DNA of 6,681 nt. Origin: Methanosarcinales archaeon. GTDB taxonomy: Archaea > Halobacteriota > Methanosarcinia > Methanosarcinales > Methanocomedenaceae. This document shows positions 1 to 6,008 of this stretch, piece after piece. The position numbers and the translations under genes are program-made. The stretch spans positions 1-6,681 of the forward strand of contig JAGLRT010000089.1 of NCBI GenBank assembly GCA_023136155.1. The letters are read 5' to 3'. The notes beneath the pieces were generated by a model that was not told the DNA's origin, did no database searches, and saw only the letters and a list, made by a program, of their open reading frames with translations. Every line of letters begins with the position of its first letter. Positions within the stretch are counted from its first letter, which is position 1.

Positions 1-345
1 AAGGAATTCAAGAACCTTGCATCTGTCCTTGGACTGCCCGTGGGCAATGCCAGAGAGGTAAGCCAGACCTTCGGGATTATTGGAACAATCATCAATGGAC
101 CTGAGATGAAAGCCGAAACCACAGAAGAGAGCGACGACAGGACGGTAGTAAAATTAACCCAGTGTCCTTTACTCAACAGGGCAATTGAGATGAGACTTGA
201 TCCAAAGATTGTGGCAAGCACAGCATGCCAGACCTACCTCAAATCGGCTATCGAAAACCTTAATCCAGAGTTTACACAGCAGAGCAATAAAAGAATGTGC
301 AGTGGTGACCCTTACTGTGAGATGGTCATTGAACGCAGGAAATAA
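1..345 (+). CDS. C-terminal part of a cysteine-containing ATC-hydrolase/V4R-like domain protein (5' end outside window)
   Basis: The reading frame is open from base 1 to the TAA at 343-345, giving 114 residues. A GTG at 40 is in frame, but codons before it look like continuous protein, so the gene most likely starts outside the window. The C-terminal half has a pattern I associate with the L-2-amino-thiazoline-4-carboxylic acid hydrolase-like family and the related V4R fold: a QCPL segment (Cys55 of the visible part), a TAC segment (Cys76), an ENLNPEF stretch, and a closing MCSGDPYCEMVIE motif (Cys100, Cys106). In archaea such domains often sit in regulators or small-molecule sensors rather than proven hydrolases, so I assign no reaction. 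The four cysteines could bind metal or act as redox switches (inference). A stem-loop follows 25 bp after the stop. The family call is from memory of motifs and is moderate at best; that this is a real coding end is fairly safe. Confidence 0.6.
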   Translation, partial: KEFKNLASVLGLPVGNAREVSQTFGIIGTIINGPEMKAETTEESDDRTVVKLTQCPLLNRAIEMRLDPKIVASTACQTYLKSAIENLNPEFTQQSNKRMCSGDPYCEMVIERRK

Positions 346-370
346 TCAGAATTCCATACAGTGTCACAAG

Positions 371-398
371 AGAGGGGCAAATGTTCGAAAGTCCCTCT
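371..398 (+). terminator. Stem-loop downstream of the first gene, possible 3' end or processing site
   Basis: Bases 371-378 (AGAGGGGC) pair with 391-398 (GTCCCTCT) in an 8-bp stem with one G-U pair. The 12-nt loop contains TTCGAA. It lies 25 bp after the stop of the first gene. No T-run follows at once, so it is not a classic intrinsic terminator, but a T7 run at 441-447 lies further down. It may stabilise or define the transcript 3' end. Confidence 0.4.
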
Positions 399-440
399 GA
401 AATATTTGAACATATTAGCAAGCGAGTTTACTTGGAAGTA

Positions 441-447
441 TTTTTTT
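441..447 (+). terminator. Oligo-T run, candidate archaeal terminator
   Basis: Seven consecutive T residues in the non-template strand lie about 95 bp after the first gene, followed by a T4 run at 471-474. Archaeal RNA polymerase can terminate at oligo-T tracts without a hairpin. This is a plausible stop for the first transcript, but T-runs are common in such AT-rich DNA. Confidence 0.35.
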
Positions 448-476
448 AAGTTGTATTACCCGGTCAATATTTTTAA

Positions 477-508
477 AAAAATACCAAATTATAATATAAA
501 AATACCAA
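477..508. repeat. 11-bp direct repeat spaced 21 bp (two helical turns)
   Basis: AAAAATACCAA occurs at 477-487 and again at 498-508, with starts 21 bp apart, so both copies face the same side of the helix. A shorter related copy, AAAATACC, lies at 646-653. The spacing would suit paired protein binding, but the AT-rich surroundings make chance repetition possible. Confidence 0.45.
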
Positions 509-773
509 TATACGAGTGATTCAATATTTCATATTTTATATTTTGGTTCATTTTAGATTGTCAGAAAAGTGATTAAATCAGAACATGTCAACAAACGTTC
601 GTAAGTAAACCGCTATATTACATTGGGCAGTAGTTACCCCACAAGTCAAAATACCTCTGAATGTGAAATATTCCAACATCATCAATAATTATCTAGACAA
701 CGTAAATTAAAATGTTAATACAGTCATCATACCCCCCTGCATATCAGGAAATAGCACAACCCCCACTCAAATC

Positions 774-781
774 TTTTATTC
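774..781 (+). promoter_or_regulatory. Candidate TATA box for the DUF460 gene
   Basis: TTTTATTC is centred about 34 bp before the ATG at 812. This would place transcription start near 803 and leave a leader of about 10 nt. No Shine-Dalgarno sequence is seen before the ATG, which agrees with a very short leader. The match to the archaeal box A consensus is only fair. Confidence 0.35.
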
Positions 782-811
782 TAACATGTACATAACATAT
801 CAATTAAGTAA

Positions 812-2785
812 ATGCCCTCAGACAAAGTCATATTCGGTATAGATATTGCAAAAGGCTCACCAGGAGCTAAGCAGCATCCCAGGTATGCGGTGGTAATACT
901 CACCGGCTCTGGTATTGAACATCATAGAATGGTAAGCCTGCACAAGATCATAAGAATGGTCTGGCAGCAAAGACCCCATATACTGGCAGTGGATAACATC
1001 CATGAACTCACACCTGGCAGGCGTGACCTCATAGCTTTAATGCGAAAACTCCCCCCTGGCACCAGATTGGTACAGGTAACGGGGGGCGAACAACCCAAAT
1101 CTCTAACAAGCCTTGCCCGCAGCCACAACTTATCCTTTGATAGGTTGGACCCTAACCAGGAAGCTGAGACCTGTGCTGTACTGGCATCAATGGATGTGGG
1201 TGCTGAAGTGCTGTTGTTTGAAGATAAGACCTTTATCAAAGTGAGCCGTGCCCGTTCACTGGGACGTGGCGGGTGGAGCCAGAACAGGTACAGGCGAAAA
1301 GTGCATGGCCACGTGCGCCAGAAGACTCGCGAAATAGAAGATACACTGCGCACCCTGAACAGGGAGCAGGACCTTAATTATTCTTCAAACATCGTAAAGG
1401 GTTTCGGAGGATATGTGAGAGGTGAATTCCTGGTTGATGCTCCCCGTAGCAGTATCCCCATAAAGCAAACAAAACTGGGGGACGTGCAGGTCAGGGTGCA
1501 TGAAGTGGAACGGGATGCTCTAGTGTTCCGCTACCTCAAGGAAAATAAACGAAAAACCCTAATCGTGGGTATAGACCCGGGCACCACCACAGGACTTGGT
1601 ATGCTCGACCTTGAAGGCAACCTGGTTAAATCACATAGTGGCAGGGGCATGTCAGTCTCTGATATAGTTGAAATGATAGCCCGGTATGGCAAACCCATGA
1701 TTATCGCAACAGATGTCAGACCCATGCCGGGTACTGTGGAAAAGATACGCCGTTCTTTCAATGCCATATCCGGGGAACCCGACGTGTCCCTATCTTCTGA
1801 ATATAAGATAAATCTGGCAAGACAACACGGTTACAACAATGACCATGAACGCGACGCCATTGCCGCATCAGCCCATGTGTTCAGGCGGCACAAGAATAAA
1901 TTTGAAGAGATACGCAAAAGGATTCCACCCGGCATCGATGCTGATGAAGTTATAGTCCAGGTCATGAAAGGTGACACTATAGATAGTGCAGTGGCGGGAT
2001 TAACTGGCAGGAATGTGGTTTCAAAGCCAGAAGTGGAAAAACCCACAACCAAGGGACCGGATGAAGTAGTAGCAGATCTGAGAAAGACCATAAAACGTCA
2101 ACACGGAACCATTAACAGTCTCAGGACATATCTGGATGAACTGAAATCCGAGATAAACACAAAAAAGCATAGGATATCAGCCCTTGACAGAAAGATCAAA
2201 AAGTTCAAGTCAGATTCCTACACAACGCTGCGTAAGTCAAAAGAGATGCGCATCAGTTATGAAAAGATACGCAATCTGGAACATAAATTACATCACAAGG
2301 ACCGGCAAATTGAAGAACTCACCGAATTGGTTGAAGAACTAAAACAGCTGCGGAACCTGGAGATAAGCGGCCGGGCCATCCCAGTTAAAGTAGCAAGCGC
2401 CTTCACAAAGGAATCAATAATTCATGTAAAAGAGCAGTACGGAATCAATGCAGGGGATGTACTGTTCTTCAAGGATGCCAGCGGCGGTGGTCCTGCCACT
2501 GTGGATATGCTATCCCAGGCTGGTGTCAGGGCTATAATATTCAGGGGTGATATAGCACATAACGCCCAGGAAGAGTTTCTGGAAAAAAACCTACCTTTTT
2601 TTAATGTAAAGTCGGTACCTGTCAACTATCTGGATGAAATGGGTGTAGTAAACCCCGATGATTTCAATCCTGCTATTGAGAAATTTAATGAGGAATCCGA
2701 AGCCAGAAAGCGAAAGGAGAAGGAACAATTGCTCAGCAGCCTGGTTGAGAAATATAAAAGTGAAAGGCGGCGGGGAATTGAATAA
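812..2785 (+). CDS. DUF460 family protein: tandem RNase H-like domains with coiled coil
   Basis: This encodes 657 residues, which fits my recollection of the archaeal DUF460 family, whose function is not established. Residues 5-125 form a first RNase H/RuvC-like unit with Asp11 (GIDIAKG), Asp61 (AVDNIHEL) and acidic residues near 117-119. Residues 146-172 are very basic (GRGGW...YRRKVHGHVRQK), suggesting nucleic-acid contact. Residues 249-358 are a second and clearer unit with Asp255 (GIDPGTTTG), Asp301 (ATDVRPMP) and the DHERDAIAAS motif (Asp344, Glu346, Asp348). Residues about 418-515 are a charged, heptad-like coiled coil, and 521-620 a compact alpha/beta-looking domain with GGGPATVDML, ending in a Lys/Glu/Arg-rich tail. 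There is no signal peptide or membrane segment, so it is cytoplasmic. The ATG at 812 is the first possible start because TAA lies directly before it in frame. A structure-dependent nuclease or nucleic-acid-binding role is inference. The gene is monocistronic or weakly linked to the next one (93 bp). Confidence 0.9.
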   Translation: MPSDKVIFGIDIAKGSPGAKQHPRYAVVILTGSGIEHHRMVSLHKIIRMVWQQRPHILAVDNIHELTPGRRDLIALMRKLPPGTRLVQVTGGEQPKSLTSLARSHNLSFDRLDPNQEAETCAVLASMDVGAEVLLFEDKTFIKVSRARSLGRGGWSQNRYRRKVHGHVRQKTREIEDTLRTLNREQDLNYSSNIVKGFGGYVRGEFLVDAPRSSIPIKQTKLGDVQVRVHEVERDALVFRYLKENKRKTLIVGIDPGTTTGLGMLDLEGNLVKSHSGRGMSVSDIVEMIARYGKPMIIATDVRPMPGTVEKIRRSFNAISGEPDVSLSSEYKINLARQHGYNNDHERDAIAASAHVFRRHKNKFEEIRKRIPPGIDADEVIVQVMKGDTIDSAVAGLTGRNVVSKPEVEKPTTKGPDEVVADLRKTIKRQHGTINSLRTYLDELKSEINTKKHRISALDRKIKKFKSDSYTTLRKSKEMRISYEKIRNLEHKLHHKDRQIEELTELVEELKQLRNLEISGRAIPVKVASAFTKESIIHVKEQYGINAGDVLFFKDASGGGPATVDMLSQAGVRAIIFRGDIAHNAQEEFLEKNLPFFNVKSVPVNYLDEMGVVNPDDFNPAIEKFNEESEARKRKEKEQLLSSLVEKYKSERRRGIE

Positions 2786-2826
2786 ACATTAAATAATAAT
2801 ATTACATTTTACATATTATTTATTAA

Positions 2827-2842
2827 TTCGTGATATAACGAA
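2827..2842. promoter_or_regulatory. Probable MsvR operator: TTCGT-N6-ACGAA inverted repeat
   Basis: A perfect inverted repeat has arms TTCGT (2827-2831) and ACGAA (2838-2842) around GATATA. MsvR proteins of methanogens are reported to bind inverted TTCG...CGAA-type motifs upstream of their own and target genes. This site sits 3 bp before the candidate TATA box of the MsvR-like gene, so a bound dimer would overlap the region where TFB and TBP load. It therefore looks like an autoregulatory repressor site. The repeat is seen directly; its use is inferred. Confidence 0.65.
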
Positions 2843-2845
2843 CAA

Positions 2846-2853
2846 CATATATA
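2846..2853 (+). promoter_or_regulatory. TATA box of the MsvR-like gene
   Basis: CATATATA is centred about 29 bp before the ATG at 2879. The expected transcription start, about 25 bp downstream, falls within a few bases of that ATG. This predicts a leaderless or nearly leaderless mRNA, in line with the absence of any Shine-Dalgarno sequence. Confidence 0.55.
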
Positions 2854-2878
2854 GTACTTATTTTAAAATATATTGAAA

Positions 2879-3625
2879 ATGCGTTCAAGTAACAATCAAA
2901 CTATTATTTTTTCCACCGAAGATGGAATGGTGGCACTGGACAGTCCGGTTAAACTTAAAATACTCGAATTTATCGGTAGTCAGTCCAGATCATTTGACGA
3001 GATAGTGTCTGACTGCCTTAAGGCTAAATCCACGATTTCTGTACATCTGAAAGACCTGATTGAGCAAAACCTGATTCATGAACACAAGGACATTAATGAT
3101 AAGAGGAAGAAGATATTTTCCCTGAACACCCAGTTTATCGCTTACTCCCAGATACCAATCCAGAATAGTTATGACCTGATACTTGACAAGTTGATAACAT
3201 CTGTGGACAACGAATTAGATTTTTTCAAAACTATGTGCCATACAGTCAGGTATGGACTGGAAGCATACGGCATGAACCCAAAACCTGTCATGAAAATGAT
3301 AGGTAATGATATTGGTAAAAAACTATCTGAGGTGTTAGTCTCAAACTCAGTGGATGACTTGCTGTGGGAAATAGCTTATTTCTGGAAGTCACATAACTTT
3401 GGTATTGTGGAAATATCCAGACATGATCCATTGACTTTATTTGTGCATGAATGCTTTGAATGTTCGGATATGACTGATGTGGGGCGAAACCTGTGCGTAC
3501 TTAGTGAAGGGTTGCTGGAAGGTATTTTTGATGGCAGCCTGAACTTTAATATTCAGGTGGAGGAGGTAGAATGTTTCGGTATCGGTTATGACCACTGTAA
3601 ATTTAACATAACTATACTTGATTGA
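2879..3625 (+). CDS. msvR: MsvR-like redox-responsive transcriptional regulator (ArsR-type HTH plus V4R domain)
   Basis: The 248-residue protein has an ArsR-like winged helix at about residues 15-85. The recognition segment is AKSTISVHLKDLIEQNLI (48-65), followed by a wing rich in Asp and Lys. After a helical linker, residues 115-248 form a V4R domain with the cysteine pattern HECFEC (Cys192, Cys195), NLCVLSEGLLEG (Cys206) and ECFGIGYDHCKF (Cys232, Cys240). MsvR proteins of methanogens have this architecture and about this length; they bind DNA when reduced and lose or change binding when V4R cysteines oxidise. That supports a role as a cytoplasmic redox-sensing repressor, with autoregulation suggested by the inverted repeat at 2827-2842. 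I chose the ATG at 2879; a TTG two codons earlier (2873) is in frame, but the TATA spacing fits the ATG. The gene ends 9 bp from the convergent porB stop. A related V4R regulator that is not a true MsvR orthologue is the main alternative. Confidence 0.82.
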   Translation: MRSSNNQTIIFSTEDGMVALDSPVKLKILEFIGSQSRSFDEIVSDCLKAKSTISVHLKDLIEQNLIHEHKDINDKRKKIFSLNTQFIAYSQIPIQNSYDLILDKLITSVDNELDFFKTMCHTVRYGLEAYGMNPKPVMKMIGNDIGKKLSEVLVSNSVDDLLWEIAYFWKSHNFGIVEISRHDPLTLFVHECFECSDMTDVGRNLCVLSEGLLEGIFDGSLNFNIQVEEVECFGIGYDHCKFNITILD

Positions 3626-3629
3626 AAAA
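3625..3629 (-). terminator. Short oligo-T run at the end of the por operon
   Basis: Read on the minus strand, five T residues lie a few bases after the porB stop, in the 9-bp gap and the last base of the regulator gene. This could act as a weak archaeal terminator. With so little room, each transcript probably runs into the 3' end of the opposing gene. Confidence 0.25.
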
Positions 3630-3634
3630 CAGTT

Positions 3635-4540
3635 TCAGACATACCGGTGCCCATTATATTCTTTTAATTCACCCCAGTGTTCATTGACAAGCACCTGAAG
3701 TCGGTCCACACCATCCTGTGGGAGTGCCCGGTAGCGTCCCTGTAATTTTAAGAATTCATCAATTCGTTTGAGTTCACTAAAATCCTTGCTCAGGGTCAGC
3801 ACTCCGTTCTCTATTTCATACAATGGCCACATACCACAACGAACAGCAAGTTTGGATATTCTGATCGTCATTCTGGGGTCATAATTCCACCCGGCAGTAC
3901 ATGAACCCAATAGTTCAATATATGAAAATCCATCCCTCTCTTTGGCCCTGTTTAATTTATTTAGGAAATCGACTGGATAAGCCAGGGATGCTGTAGCCGC
4001 ATATACCCTATGGGCACCCATGATCTTTAACATGTTCTTGTTAACAACAGTAGTACCGATGGGATTATTCTTGCCTCTCGGAGTGGTCTTGGTCTCGCTG
4101 CCGTAGGGCGTTGCCGTTGACCACTGGAAACCAGTGTTGCCGAATGACTGGTTGTTGTAACAGATGTAAATAATGCGCTCGTTCTTTGTCGCAGCTGCGG
4201 ATAGGGATGCAAAACCAATGTCATAAGTAGCACCATCCCCGGCATAGACCACCACGTTCATATCCTCGTTTCCCAGCATATCCAGGCCGTGCCTGGCTCC
4301 GGCAGCTGTTGATGACGCATTCTCAATTGCGTTGTGTATCCAGCTGCTCTTTAATGGTGTGTTGGGATACAGGGGCAGCAGGGTCATGCAACCCGAGGCA
4401 TTGACGATAATGGTTTCAGGTCCAAGTACTTTTAGTGCCAGTTTCAGCCCCAGGGAGGGCCCACATCCTGCACAAGCAGATGAGCCGCCTGTGAAATAAT
4501 CTTGTTCCGGCAGGTTCCTGATGCTTTTAAACCCCTGCAT
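3635..4540 (-). CDS. porB: Pyruvate (2-oxoacid):ferredoxin oxidoreductase, beta subunit
   Basis: This 301-residue subunit binds thiamine diphosphate and, in pyruvate oxidoreductases, one 4Fe-4S cluster. The TPP/Mg motif is GDGATYDIGF at residues 101-110, continued by ICYNNQSFGNTGFQWSTATPYG (126-147), a typical PorB signature. The cluster ligands expected for PorB are present: Cys23 and Cys26 (CAGCG), Cys51 (SGC) and Cys214 (GSCTAGW). With PorA it forms the active site that decarboxylates the 2-oxoacid and passes electrons to ferredoxin; methanogens mostly run it toward pyruvate synthesis from acetyl-CoA and CO2. The ATG at 4540 overlaps the porA stop by one base (TAATG), with GGAGGG six bases upstream, so translation is probably coupled. 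The tail at 3635-3637 converges on the regulator gene. The length is usual for the family. Pyruvate is the likeliest substrate but is not proven. Confidence 0.9.
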   Translation of the reverse strand: MQGFKSIRNLPEQDYFTGGSSACAGCGPSLGLKLALKVLGPETIIVNASGCMTLLPLYPNTPLKSSWIHNAIENASSTAAGARHGLDMLGNEDMNVVVYAGDGATYDIGFASLSAAATKNERIIYICYNNQSFGNTGFQWSTATPYGSETKTTPRGKNNPIGTTVVNKNMLKIMGAHRVYAATASLAYPVDFLNKLNRAKERDGFSYIELLGSCTAGWNYDPRMTIRISKLAVRCGMWPLYEIENGVLTLSKDFSELKRIDEFLKLQGRYRALPQDGVDRLQVLVNEHWGELKEYNGHRYV

Positions 4541-5727
4541 TACAATCCCTCCATGTAGTTCCTATCCAGATCATTCCATTCCACCCTGGGTCGCCCTGTT
4601 TCAAGGTCATCTATGAGTTTTCGTGTAATCTCCTTGACCTTATGTTCGGTCTGTGGGTTACCCCCCAGCCCCACCACAAAACTGGATACAAGGGGCCGCT
4701 TGTCCAGATTATATAGCGTTTCAACTATTTCGGGTAACATGATACCGCCCCTGCCTGGTGCTAAGTTACGGTCTATTACTGCCACAGCTTTTACATTTTT
4801 CAATGCCGCTGCTATGGCTTTGGCAGGCCATGGCCGTATAACCCTTAGCCTGAGCAGTCCCACCTTAATGCCTTCTCCCTCCCGCATCTCCATTATAGCA
4901 GCTTTAGCAGTGGTGCTCATTGAACCCTGGGTTACTAGTACCAGTTCGGCATCATCAAGCATGAATTCGTCCACCAGGTGGTACCTCCTGCCAAATATTC
5001 TGTGAAAATCATCCATGACCTCTTCCATTACTTCAAGAGCATTCCGTGCTGCAACATGGTTCTGCGCCCGGAAAATAGTATATTCATCAAGTACAGGTGG
5101 ACCCACAGTAACAGGCCTATCCTTTGTAATAGTATGTTTTGGAATGTATTTTGGCAGGAATTCCTCCACCATTTCAGTAGAAGGAATAGTGATAGGTTCA
5201 TCAGTGAATGAGAGTACATACCCGTCCATATTGACCATGGCCGGCAGCAATACCCGCGGGTCTTCTGCAATGCGGTATGCCTGAAGCATCATATCCAGTA
5301 CTTCCTGATTGTTCTCTGCATGGAACATGAGCCAGCCGCTGTCCCTCTGGTCAAGGAAATCGTTGTGATCCGACCACAGGGTCACGGGCGCAGACAGTCC
5401 TCTGGATATGGTTGCCATCACTATGGGCAGGCGCATCCCGGCTGCAATGTACAATACTTCATGCATTAACAGCAGCCCCTGGGATGAAGTGGCGGTGAAC
5501 ACACGCGCACCCACGGCAGCTGCACCCACAGCTGCACTCATGACCGAATGTTCTGATTCTATCCTGTCAAAATATGTGCCAGGTAATTCCCCGTCCGAAA
5601 CCCACCGGGCCAGGGTTTCGATACACTCAGTCTGGGGTGTGATAGGGAATGTAGGAATATAATTTGGCCGGACCAGTCTTGCGCCCCATGCTGCAGCTTC
5701 GTTACCGGTAACCAGTGTCTGCTTCAT
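4540..5727 (-). CDS. porA: Pyruvate (2-oxoacid):ferredoxin oxidoreductase, alpha subunit
   Basis: This 395-residue subunit carries the pyrimidine-binding half of the TPP site and the CoA-related domain. Motifs in order are TGNEAAAWGARL (7-18), TFPITPQT (26-33; most homologues have YPITP), RIESEHSVMSAAVGAAAVGARVFTATSSQG in two conserved blocks (55-84), MHEVLYIAAGMRLPIVMA (88-105), SDHNDFLDQRDSGW (119-132), the AENNQE block (137-142), VTQGSMSTTAK (265-275), RVIRPWPAKAI (295-305) and DRNLAPGRGG (319-328). This set is that of archaeal PorA, and the length is normal. It acts as a heterodimer core with PorB in the cytoplasm. The ATG at 5727 overlaps the porD stop by four bases (ATGA), and GGAGG lies four bases upstream, so the start is well supported. 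A 2-oxoisovalerate or other 2-oxoacid enzyme is possible but less likely given the por-like gene order. Confidence 0.9.
   Translation of the reverse strand: MKQTLVTGNEAAAWGARLVRPNYIPTFPITPQTECIETLARWVSDGELPGTYFDRIESEHSVMSAAVGAAAVGARVFTATSSQGLLLMHEVLYIAAGMRLPIVMATISRGLSAPVTLWSDHNDFLDQRDSGWLMFHAENNQEVLDMMLQAYRIAEDPRVLLPAMVNMDGYVLSFTDEPITIPSTEMVEEFLPKYIPKHTITKDRPVTVGPPVLDEYTIFRAQNHVAARNALEVMEEVMDDFHRIFGRRYHLVDEFMLDDAELVLVTQGSMSTTAKAAIMEMREGEGIKVGLLRLRVIRPWPAKAIAAALKNVKAVAVIDRNLAPGRGGIMLPEIVETLYNLDKRPLVSSFVVGLGGNPQTEHKVKEITRKLIDDLETGRPRVEWNDLDRNYMEGL
4547..4552 (-). promoter_or_regulatory. Ribosome binding site of porB
   Basis: GGAGGG on the minus strand lies six bases before the porB ATG, inside the last codons of porA. 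It supports the start at 4540 and translational coupling. Confidence 0.7.
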
Positions 5728-6008
5728 GTTGCCTCCTTCTCTTCAGTCATGGCATCAGTTGGACATTCTTCCACGCAAATCATGCACCCTTTGCATGAAT
5801 TCAGGTTGATTTCGGGACCGTCCGGAGTCCAGTTGATGGCAGCGTCAGGGCAGTAAGTGTAACATATCTTGCATTTAGTGCATTTATCCCTGTTGTGCAC
5901 AGGTCGGACCAATCTCCATGAGCCTCTGTTGACTTTTGCTGCACTGCCCGGTTCTTTAATGATGGGGATGCCTTCAATTCCTTTATATGGCAACTCTTCT
6001 TCCCTCAT
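5724..6008 (-). CDS. porD: Pyruvate (2-oxoacid):ferredoxin oxidoreductase, delta (ferredoxin-like) subunit
   Basis: This small 94-residue subunit carries two 4Fe-4S clusters that relay electrons from the catalytic core to ferredoxin. The ligands are CTKCKICYTYCP (Cys43, 46, 49, 53) and CKGCMICVEECP (Cys72, 75, 78, 82). The stretch GSWRLVRPVHN at 29-39, just before the first cluster, is characteristic of PorD/VorD proteins. I place the start at 6008 rather than at the in-frame ATG at 6026. A GAGGTGG site sits four bases before 6008, and that ATG overlaps the porC stop as ATGA, like the next junction. The longer form would add six residues and lack a comparable site. The 3' end overlaps porA by four bases. 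There is no sign of frameshift or missing ligand. Confidence 0.9.
   Translation of the reverse strand: MREEELPYKGIEGIPIIKEPGSAAKVNRGSWRLVRPVHNRDKCTKCKICYTYCPDAAINWTPDGPEINLNSCKGCMICVEECPTDAMTEEKEAT
5732..5736 (-). promoter_or_regulatory. Ribosome binding site of porA
   Basis: GGAGG on the minus strand is four bases before the porA ATG and lies within the end of porD. It fixes the start at 5727. Confidence 0.7.

Larger units (their letters stand above)
346..811. other. Long AT-rich intergenic region without a recognisable gene
   Basis: These 466 bp contain no convincing coding frame, tRNA, CRISPR or known small-RNA signature. The notable elements are the stem-loop at 371-398, the T7 run at 441-447, the direct repeat at 477-508, an 11-bp palindrome TGATTAAATCA at 570-580, and a distant inverted pair GTTTACTT (426-433) / AAGTAAAC (603-610). 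Two C-rich patches (731-736 and 761-764) lie just before the start region of the DUF460 gene. The size and low GC suggest regulatory DNA or a decayed remnant. Confidence 0.6.

Noticed and set aside
40..345. GTG at 40 as the true start of the first gene
   Set aside because: The frame is open to base 1, the codons before 40 read as normal protein, and no ribosome binding site precedes the GTG.
426..610. Inverted pair GTTTACTT / AAGTAAAC as ends of a small mobile element
   Set aside because: Arms are only 8 bp, no target-site duplication is visible, and the enclosed DNA has no features of an element.
922..1353. Open frame on the minus strand within the DUF460 gene
   Set aside because: It lies wholly inside a well-supported coding gene on the other strand and its translation shows no domain features.
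2795..2820. AT-only inverted repeat AATAATAT...ATATTATT after the DUF460 gene
   Set aside because: It is made only of A and T in an AT-rich gap, so the match carries little information; a weak terminator role cannot be excluded.
2873..2881. TTG at 2873 as start of the MsvR-like gene
   Set aside because: An ATG lies two codons later and fits the TATA spacing; TTG is possible but less likely.
4613..5284. Plus-strand open frames opposite porA
   Set aside because: They are antisense shadows of porA; the translations are low-complexity Ser/Thr/Pro-rich and lack motifs.
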